This document shows, piece by piece, positions 56,963-64,000 of a stretch of 64,000 nt of DNA. Source of the stretch: Dipteris shenzhenensis. Lineage: Eukaryota; Polypodiophyta; Polypodiopsida; Gleicheniales. The notes beneath the pieces were generated by a model. It was not told the origin of the DNA, searched no databases, and saw only the letters and a program-made list of their open reading frames with translations. The translations under genes and the position numbers were made by a program. Numbering within the stretch: the stretch's first letter is position 1; each line of letters starts with the position of its first letter. The DNA is taken from NCBI GenBank assembly GCA_047967505.1, contig CM106539.1; one strand, written 5' to 3'.

Positions 56963-57325
56963 CTATTGGGTAAAGTCCATGACTACAAATCTAATGGGGT
57001 ACATGAAGCCGAATACCTTAATGTTAATACTCGTGAGGACTCCTAGGGGCTCAGCAGTTCCACTGTCAGCTAGCTTCACTACCAGTTGAGTTTGCTCAAG
57101 GGAAGGTTTTACCCACCTCTTCCAACATTCCTTGGTGCAAATACTCACACCTGCTCCCCCATCTAGGATGGCGTCAACCTTCTGGTTCTGGTAGGTTATG
57201 GGGATAGCTGCATTAGTATCATCACCTTCAAAGTATTGGCCTAACGTATTGATGGGGACCTTGGGTAGGTTCCGATTCTCCCCCTGCAGTTGGTCGACTT
57301 TGGGGCTAGTAGGATCTTGGGGCAA
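56963..57325 (-). pseudogene. Ty3/gypsy aspartic protease
   Basis: Minus-strand DAILDGGAGVSICTKECW (about 57160) is the retropepsin active-site region with DGG in place of the usual DTG or DSG. It is followed by LADSGTAEPLGVLTSI and FGFMYPIRFVVMDF, the typical flap and C-terminal half. The DGG change would be expected to impair catalysis. Confidence 0.8.
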
Positions 57326-58076
57326 GAATTTCCCGTTCCTCCAATTTGAGAGGTCTCACCAGAGGGTAGGATTCCTTCTTAACAGGGATGCGATTGGTAT
57401 CTTAACCTTTGTGGAGAGGAAGGTCTATAAAACAGTGCTATTGCATGGTTCTTGAGAGGTCTCTTAACCTATTGACGGATCCTCGAAACTATAGATGTCT
57501 CCTTCCTCTTGTAGGTTCTGTAGCACCGAGTCCTCTTGGAATATTTTGTTGCATCAAGTTTGGAGCCTCTAATTTACCGGAGCTCGATAGTTCCTCTTCT
57601 TCCACCCTCTTTGGCACCCTAAGTTCCTTTGCCCCTTTATGGGTGGTCAGGTGGTCTGAGTGGATGGTATTCGACCCTTTGTTAGCCTTGAGCCTATGCT
57701 TGAATTCCTCTTGGCATTCCCGTACCAAGTTTTGAGCATCTATTAAGTGTTGTTTCTCCCAACCCGGGTCTAGATATGTTTCTTTATATGGAGGTGGGGA
57801 GGTGAGACCTTGGGATCATCGCACTGGCCTATTTACATCCGGGTGTGGGGTCATACTCAATTCATCCTAGAAGAGGGATGATCCGGAGGTAGAGGAGGTG
57901 GCGAGGGTGGTTATCTCCTCGTTTTAACCATCTTGGATGAGCACTGGCTCGTTCCTTCACCCACCCTGGTGGTGACCTTGCTGGACCTAGTTTGTAGGGG
58001 TTGGCGCATCTTGGGGTTTTGCAGCATGGGTGTTTTGTCCTTCCTTGCCTACTACTTCATTTCCTTGCTTATAACC
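57326..58076 (-). pseudogene. Gypsy gag-protease linker
   Basis: A minus-strand open piece at 57489-57728 is charged (KGAKELRVPKRVEEEEL). No domain beyond the position between zinc knuckles and protease. Confidence 0.4.
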
Positions 58077-58385
58077 CTATTCAATACTCAACAAATTGAT
58101 GCTAGTGCTCTTAGGCAGGGTGGCCAAAGTTGCTATTCTCCTCAAGGGGCAATCCTTGAATAAATGCTCCACTCTACACCCAGTACACAAGGGCATGGGG
58201 CCTGTTGTGTGTGGAACCACCGGGGTAAGATCCCTATATGGGAAGTCCTTTAGAAAGTGTGGCCTTTGGTATTTAAAGCATGACATCGGAGGGTTCTTTG
58301 AGCCCTTATACGGGCATTCACTTGCCGTTTGGGGACCTTGGCAAGTATAGCATTGGATCAGGGGCCTCCACGCCATGGAGTTCAT
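58077..58385 (-). pseudogene. Gypsy gag zinc-finger region
   Basis: Minus-strand CYTCQGPQTASECPY, CFKYQRPHFLKDFPY and CTGCRVEHLFKDCP form three closely spaced Cys/His knuckles of the CX2CX4HX4C type. The first lacks the His and the second has lost Cys residues. A multi-knuckle Gag tail is seen in some large plant gypsy families. Confidence 0.65.
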
Positions 58386-59119
58386 GTCTCTTTCCCTTGT
58401 GGCTATGGGGGCTATCTAGAACACTAGGAAATATTGATCCTCATGTAAGAGGTAGTGACTTATGATGCTACTTCCCTCCTCACAAGGGAAATAGTCAGGG
58501 TGTCTGTGATCCTGTTCTGCTGGCTCCTCCCAATCATTAGGTAGTTCCTCCACCAACACTTGGTTTCTTGGAGTTATACAAGGTGGGGGAGGTTGCAAAC
58601 CATGGGTGGTGGTAAGAGAGTCTGTTGTTCCCTATATTGCCCTCAATTAGCTAGAGGGGCACCTTGTGCATTCATCAGGTTGGGTGGGGCCATTAGGGCT
58701 AGTGGGGGTCTCACTTGATAAATCAGTTGTGGGGAAGGACCCGTGGGAATCGCCATAGAAGGGTGTCATGGTTTCCCCATTATAGCAGTGTACATCATAG
58801 AGTGCTTGCCTTGCCTTAAGGTAGGGTCACTCATTGGAGGGGTGTTTGCCATTGCATACCCCGCACCATACATTGTCTCTTCTCGGAAACAAGTGGGGGT
58901 TACTTGATGCCTCCTTGGAGGTCCCTGACTTCCCACTGCTGACCCAGCTGATTTAGTATGTTGGAGGCCAACTCGCTCATATTCAATCCCTTAGGTTCAT
59001 TCTTCTCCTTCTTGGTAGCCTTTATACTAGATGACCTTACTGATTGTGATACCTTAGATGGAGTTGTAGTTTTGTCCTTGACAACCTTATCCATCATATT
59101 ATCACTTTTATAAGAATGG
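58386..59119 (-). pseudogene. Gypsy gag linker
   Basis: Minus-strand open pieces at 58416-58598 and 58900-59097, the latter with a Lys/Ser-rich stretch KATKKEKNEPKGLNMSELAS. No recognised domain. Confidence 0.4.
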
Positions 59120-59527
59120 CTACCTTGCCTCGCAGAGTTCGAAGGAAGTGGTATTCATAACCATTAAGTGGTCATGCAGCTTGGGATCTTCCAGTCCAAT
59201 GAGGAAGCGTGGTAGCAATTGTTCAATGCCCATCCTCTCATGTGATTTGCAATGGGAATTGAGGTGTTTGATCCTAGCAATGTAATCACAGAGGGATTCC
59301 TTGTCATTCTGTTTCACCTCATATAGATGATTAATTGGGCTCCACTTATGGCCACTAGGGGCAAACACTACAATGCATTCTTTTTGTAATGCCTCCGAGT
59401 TGACTTTCTCTTCTGGGCTAAATGCCCTATACCATTGGCCTACCTTGCCATCCAGACTTAGGTGAAAGGCATTAACCATTTCTAGATTTCCAGGAGCACC
59501 AAAGCTTTGCATATTTGCTCTAATCAC
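59120..59527 (-). pseudogene. Ty3/gypsy gag core
   Basis: A 135-codon minus-strand frame with NAFHLSLDGKVGQWYRAFSP, a VKQNDKESLCDYIARIKHL helix and LLPRFLIGLEDPKLHDHL matches the retrotransposon Gag domain (W-Y-x-x-L region, Q-x-x-E-S-L, then F-x-x-G-L). It is uninterrupted for its whole length, the best preserved part of this element. Confidence 0.85.
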
Positions 59528-60139
59528 TCCACGTTCCCCAAGAAATTTAGTTATGAACTTGGAAATGTCTATGGGTTGAGTCCTAGAGAAATTGGTGATC
59601 CTGCTGGGAATACTGGCGTCGCTAGGGGTGGGGCAGGTGCAAAATTTGCCAACCTCTGTCTAGTGATTTTTGATGGTTTTTTAGTTTTGCTTCCAGCTCT
59701 GAGTATTTGTGGGTGCTATACACAACCTAAACTACCTACACTAAGGAAAAAAGAGTAAAAAACATCAAATTTTCGTGCATGAATGAGAGACTTCTACATG
59801 TGAGACTGTCAACACTAAAAAATGACTTTGAATTTGAGCTTCCATCTTCATTTTTGGGTGTTTTTGTTGGATTTTTCTATCACACACACCTTAGCAATCC
59901 TCTAAATTACCTTCCTATCAATTCAAAAAACTAACAAACATAAAGAACAAGCTTTACATGAACAAAAATGCTTTCCAATAGAAAATGACACTTTTCATCT
60001 TTTTTCCATCCAAACACACACTTCTTCACTCATTCCTCTCCTACAACTCCACAATCAACACTCAAATTACTCTTGAAACAATGACCAATGTGTAAATGAT
60101 GAGATAAGGCAAGTGCAATGAAAAATCATACCTTGAACT
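59528..60139 (-). other. Gypsy leader
   Basis: DNA between the gag core and the primer-binding site. AT-rich with no recognised gene; the start of gag may lie in the right part. Confidence 0.5.
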
Positions 60140-60156
60140 CCCCGATAGTGGCGCCA
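60140..60156 (-). other. Gypsy primer-binding site
   Basis: Minus-strand TGGCGCCACTATCGGGG sits 4 bp inside the LTR boundary. TGGCGCC-type sites are used by many plant gypsy elements; the tRNA is not certain. Confidence 0.8.
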
Positions 60157-60160
60157 AAGA

Positions 60161-60734
60161 TGTGTAGTCTCAACGGTGACTCATGTTTCATGGGGATATT
60201 GAAGGAATGCAGATGGACCTCCACTCCAAGCTACTCCTTGTGAGAGCAATGCAAAGCACGAGTCATCTACAAGTGTTACTCAAGCATCTCCGGGATTTTC
60301 GCAACGGGGAGAGGGGAGAATGGAGGGAGAAGGAGAAGGGAAGAGGAGAGTGAAGGGGGATGGATTAGCAAACAAAAAGGCACTCCAAGGGAAACAAGAG
60401 AACGCCCAAAAACACTCTTGCAAGAGAAGAGGGACTCATTTGTATTCCAAACTTGTGCATAAAACAATGAAGATCAAAGTCAACCATTTGGACTTTTATA
60501 CAAGTCACCTTTTTAAGGGAGGGCCAACCCTTTTCCTTATAACACACTCTCTCATATTTCTTTGGTTACAACCACTTGGTACCATATGGTGCCAAGGAGG
60601 TTAGTTTTGGCTCACTAGGATGGGAAAAGGGTAGTTGAGTGAATGATGGTAGTCGAGTTAACTCTCTAGAGTGTACAATTGACAAAAGAAAGTACAATGT
60701 AGTTATCTCTAAAAATGGCCTTGTAGTACTGACA
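60161..60734 (-). mobile_element. Gypsy 5' LTR with TATA box
   Basis: On the minus strand the LTR ends ...CTACACA at 60161, just before the primer-binding site. At 60493-60500 the minus strand reads TATAAAAG, a good promoter TATA box directed into the element. The distal end is uncertain: TGTCAGTACT at 60734 is one candidate start. There is no partner LTR in the window, so the far boundary is a guess. Confidence 0.55.
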
Positions 60735-60963
60735 CCATGTTTATTTGCCATAAGAAAACATGCATATAGTCACCCAATATCTCAAATGGTGTGGTTGTGC
60801 AATATCATATGCACGCATGCATGGAAAGTTGACTCCAACATTAGTCTTGTACTAGATATCTTGTACTAGATATTATCCTGAATGTTTAGCCTATGTAGGA
60901 AGGGACATCCCTTCCACAAGAAGAGGTTGACTCTCATAGCAGATTGGGCTTCAAGGAGACAGA
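60735..60963. other. No gene recognised
   Basis: Short stretch between the gypsy LTR and the foldback element, with a small direct repeat (CTTGTACTAGATAT). Confidence 0.4.
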
Positions 60964-61883
60964 CATTAGGAAAAAAGGGAGCTCATTTTGGGACCCTGTA
61001 AGAAATTCACTATTTTCTCTTTTCTCTCTCTACAAAAGCAAGAAAATATGGATACTTGCATGAGAAATGTCAGTGTGAAAAGGAATAAATATATTCTTTC
61101 ACATGCTTTACATTCAATGTTCATATAAGAGAAACACTTTTCTGTGCAGAATTTGGTGATTCTGACATCGCAGACGCGTCCGGAACGGCCCAAAACCTCC
61201 AGAATGGCACTGGAAACGCTGGAATCGAACATCCAGAGGCCCGGAAACGGCCAAAAAAGGCCGAAAAACGTGATTTGTAGCAAAATGCGATTTGGCACTT
61301 ATGCAATCGGACTGCTAGGAGGGGACTGGAGGAGATTGAGACGGAGTCGCCTCCAAACCGTGAGAAGGCTACGAATGAGCGGGGAACGCGGGTAAGTAAG
61401 CGGTGCAGAGGTGAAGATCCACCGGAGGGACGGTAGCCACTCTCCACCTTGGCACGGGATGCAAGAACTGATCCCTTGCTGAAATAACATCTTCCACGTT
61501 TGCCCCCCCGGGGTAATCGCATAAGTGCCAAATCGCATTTTGCTGCAAATCGCGTTTTTCGACCTTTTTTGGCCGTTTCCGGGCCTCCGGATGTCCGATT
61601 CCAGTGTTTCTAGTGCCGTTCATGGGGTTTTGGGCCGTTCCGGACGCGTCTGCGGTGTTAGAATCACCAAATTCTGCACAGAAAATAAATTTTTTAAATA
61701 TTCAAATCAGATCACCTCATTAATGTGACATGCTTCTATGAACATATAGTACTATTTCTTTTTCTTATTTTCATCTTCTTTTGTTGAATTTTCAACGTTA
61801 CGTTGGCCCACTCCTGATTGGTTGAGAGCCTATTTTCTCTCTCTTCTAAAAGGCCCCAAAATGAGCTCCCTTTTTTCCTAATG
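60964..61883. mobile_element. 920-bp two-layer foldback element
   Basis: The outer ends, CATTAGGAAAAAAGGGAGCT... (60964-60993) and its inverted copy (61854-61883), match over about 30 bp. A second, inner inverted repeat has arms of about 166 bp, 61141-61306 and about 61516-61682, around 92% identical and GC-rich. The DNA between outer and inner repeats is AT-rich and not inverted. The 209-bp loop is GC-rich. Several ORFs across the arms (up to 136 aa) are by-products of the symmetry and have no domain. Such a structure fits a non-autonomous foldback or Mutator-like element. No target duplication was found. Confidence 0.75.
61141..61682. repeat. Long inverted repeat forming the inner hairpin
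   Basis: Left arm begins TCTGTGCAGAATTTGGTGAT and the right arm, reversed, begins identically. Differences between arms are mostly C/T or G/A, as expected from deamination of methylated cytosines. If transcribed the arms could form a long double-stranded RNA. Confidence 0.9.
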
Positions 61884-62665
61884 TGGGCCTGGATGAAGTC
61901 AACAAAGGACTACATGTGTAGGTGCAAAGAGCAACATGGGCAAAGGCATCTTCGAAAACATTCAGCTTGCAATGATCCTTGATGCATGTATTGTATAGAA
62001 AAGGATTGTAAAGTTGGCTAAACATGAAGTTTTTATGAAAGAAAGCAAGGGCAACAACTCAGCTACCTAGTGGCTCACAATATGAAATGGCAATAGAAGG
62101 CACACCATGTTGCACATGTCTAGACTTCCAAGAAGAAGCAAGGGGCAGGGAGAATACGTTGCCATAGTGGGTTGGGAGAATACGTGTGTGTCGGAGCTCG
62201 CGAGACAATGAACGAGAACTCAATTGTTGCTAAAGGATAAGACATGTGACGGAAGTATGTTGGAAATAGCATACATGCAAAGAAAAGCACTACGAGCTTT
62301 TTGATCACAAAACCAAGATATTTTTGAAGAAAAGAAGTCCGAGCATGTCGATCACGAAACCAAGACAGGAGTAGTCGACACAAAAAATAACGTAACTTTT
62401 TGCTCCAAAGTCTGATCAGAATGTGTAATAGCATAAAACAAAGAGCACGATGAGAGCTACAATCTGCGAGCGATCTATGAAGTGATCTTTGATCTCTTTG
62501 ATACTGATAACTTTCTCAAATTTGCACCAGATGACCTCTAAAAGACCACATCAATTTAGAGATGTCGAAATCGACAAGAGAAAATAAGTGATGAGATACT
62601 GAAATATTTATGTAATGAAATCAACAAGTATTACTTCCTATTTTTCATTGTTAGAGTGAGTGTAT
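61884..62665. other. No gene recognised
   Basis: The minus ORF at 62120-62434 (104 aa) shows no domain. No repeat match in the window. Confidence 0.4.
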
Positions 62666-62697
<32 letters not shown>

Positions 62698-62702
62698 CAC
62701 AC

Positions 62703-62745
<43 letters not shown>
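62666..62745. repeat. (CA)n microsatellite
   Basis: About forty CA units with two short interruptions (GC near 62691, AAA near 62703). The minus ORF with Cys/Val runs is a product of it. Confidence 0.97.
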
Positions 62746-62747
<2 letters not shown>

Positions 62748-64000
62748 GGTAGAAGAACACCCAATGCATTTTTTTAACACCCATGCATGATGCATGGTAT
62801 GTAAGAAATGTGAAAATATGCATGCCCTACCACGAAAATGATATCTGATCCACCTCAAACACTGTGAGTACATGTTGTGTTATAAAAAATTTAAGAGGTA
62901 GTCTAACTTTTGTTTGAGCAATACAACAAGGTTACATTGTATTACAATTTTGGTGACATTTTTCTAAATGGAAATATGGATGCTATTTATTTTTCTAAAT
63001 GGAAATATTGATGCTATTTATTTTTCCACAGAGCTTATTGACATAATTATCAATTAAAAAGAGCAACACAGCTAACTTTTATTCTTTTCATTCATCTAGT
63101 GCACTTTTTACTATAGGACTAGCACTTTGTGACATAATGTAGTAGGTCCAATGTTGTTTTTGTAAATGTCTTCAAGCTCATTGGCATCCAAAAAATTCAT
63201 CACCAAAGGGAAAATTTTTCAATGGGTCTTGTGTTCAATTGGTCTTGTGTGACTGCGCATGGTGCAAAGGTGTTATAACGAGAATATGCACCATATTAAT
63301 GACACCACATTCAAAAATATGATTGCTTTCAACCTTTACTTGATGTTGAGTAAACTTAGCAAAATATTTTTGCTAAGTTTTCAATTTTATAAAGGTGCTT
63401 ACCCTTTGGAATATGACTTTTCCATTCCAATTCAATAAAATATTTCATGCAAGGAGATGAACTTATTTGAAGATAAGGGAAGGAAACAAAAGAAAAATGA
63501 GTGTCTCTGTGGCAACACAAAGCTAACACCTTTTATCTTTATAATTGTGAAGAAGTGGATCAAATAATATGAAAAAGAAAGAGCTAAAAGAGAGGAGGAC
63601 GGGAAGGTAGTGGCAAAGGACTATCAAAGTAGGCCTTATTCTTGGGAGTTATCAGCAATGCCTTCTAAATGCACCATTGCTTGGTTGGAAGATGCCAGTC
63701 TAAGATTAGAGATTGTGACACAGAGGGAGGAGGAATTTGCACATTATTGTACTTTATAGGTATAATTATATTGCTTTTATTTATATTAATTTATAACATT
63801 TATGTATATGCTGAAGAAAATTCCATTGTTTGATTTGTAGTACCATTTGTGCAATGCAATGTGGGGATACGGTAGTCACCTTTGAGTAAAGAAAATCGGT
63901 GTAAAGTGTAACAAATTTGATTAAGGAGTCATGTCCAATTAACTTTTTACAAGACAGTAGAGATAGAGAAAGGGATACAAATCTCATTTGAAAAGTGAAT
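62746..64000. other. No gene recognised
   Basis: AT-rich. A 30-bp unit (TTTTCTAAATGGAAATAT...) is repeated in tandem near 62960-63030. The minus ORF at 63781-63987 has no recognised domain. Confidence 0.4.

Noticed and set aside
61121-61623. Overlapping ORFs of 79-136 aa in the GC-rich inverted repeat
   Set aside because: The symmetry of the hairpin makes similar frames on both strands; no domain is recognisable.
60955-61893. A 9-bp Mutator-type target duplication around the foldback element
   Set aside because: The 9-10 bp on the two sides do not match, so the superfamily is left open.
1-64000. CRISPR array, bacterial operon, rDNA or organellar insert
   Set aside because: No regularly spaced identical repeats with unique spacers, no prokaryotic gene layout, and no recognisable ribosomal or organellar coding sequence.

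Overview
This is a stretch of plant nuclear DNA made almost entirely of transposable elements and simple repeats. The evidence is Ty1/copia and Ty3/gypsy retrotransposons of plant type, an initiator-methionine tRNA primer-binding site, a CACTA-type transposase remnant, a hAT-type miniature element, a possible tRNA-derived SINE head, and long compound (GA)n/(TG)n/(TA)n microsatellites. I see no rRNA, tRNA, CRISPR array, organellar insert or convincing intact host gene. Heavy decay, nesting and low gene density suggest a large-genome vascular plant; the species cannot be fixed from the sequence.

Layout. 1-7 kb: low-copy-looking DNA with a 170-bp tandem duplication, a 554-bp hAT-type miniature element with a perfect 8-bp target duplication, GA/CT/AC microsatellites and one small ORF with a membrane segment. 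7-12.4 kb: a minus-strand Ty3/gypsy element that keeps gag but no recognisable pol, between two copies of an LTR-like repeat. 12.65-18.56 kb: a nearly intact, young Ty1/copia element (181-bp LTRs, 5-bp target duplication, full gag-pol frame broken only by three TAG codons) inserted into a duplicated LTR-plus-flank segment. 19.6-20.9 kb: CACTA transposase remnant, partly duplicated around a palindrome. 23.8-27.3 kb: minus-strand fragments, namely the 3' end of the same copia family, a gypsy gag with its primer-binding site, and a gypsy integrase. 30.4-30.9 kb: large GA tract. 31.3-32.3 kb: TATA-containing LTR-like DNA. 33.3-34.8 kb: decayed copia integrase/RT. 35.1-37.5 kb: relics of an unrecognised protein with a coiled-coil end, overlapped by a candidate spliced minus-strand exon pair. 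38.2-44.7 kb: interleaved copies of several anonymous repeats, one always preceded by a compound microsatellite. 44.7-45.9 kb: a 1.16-kb element with 33-bp terminal inverted repeats. 46.7-47.7 kb: two 187-bp elements, each with its own 6-bp target duplication. 47.2-52.9 kb: two head-to-head copia remnants. 53.5-60.7 kb: a long minus-strand Ty3/gypsy element (gag, protease, RT, RNase H, integrase, PBS, TATA). 60.96-61.88 kb: a 920-bp two-layer foldback element. 62-64 kb: AT-rich DNA with a CA tract.

How the parts relate. Nothing here forms a host pathway. The retroelements carry the usual cis parts (LTR, PBS, PPT, TATA) and polyprotein domains, and most are dead. The short elements at 1.85, 44.7, 46.7, 47.6 and 61 kb carry no transposase and would depend on enzymes encoded elsewhere. 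Their insertion into older repeats gives a relative chronology. The least explained items are the foldback element, the 33-bp-TIR element that shares its terminal heptamer, the 187-bp pair, the microsatellite-headed repeat, and the split minus-strand ORF at 36.5-36.9 kb.
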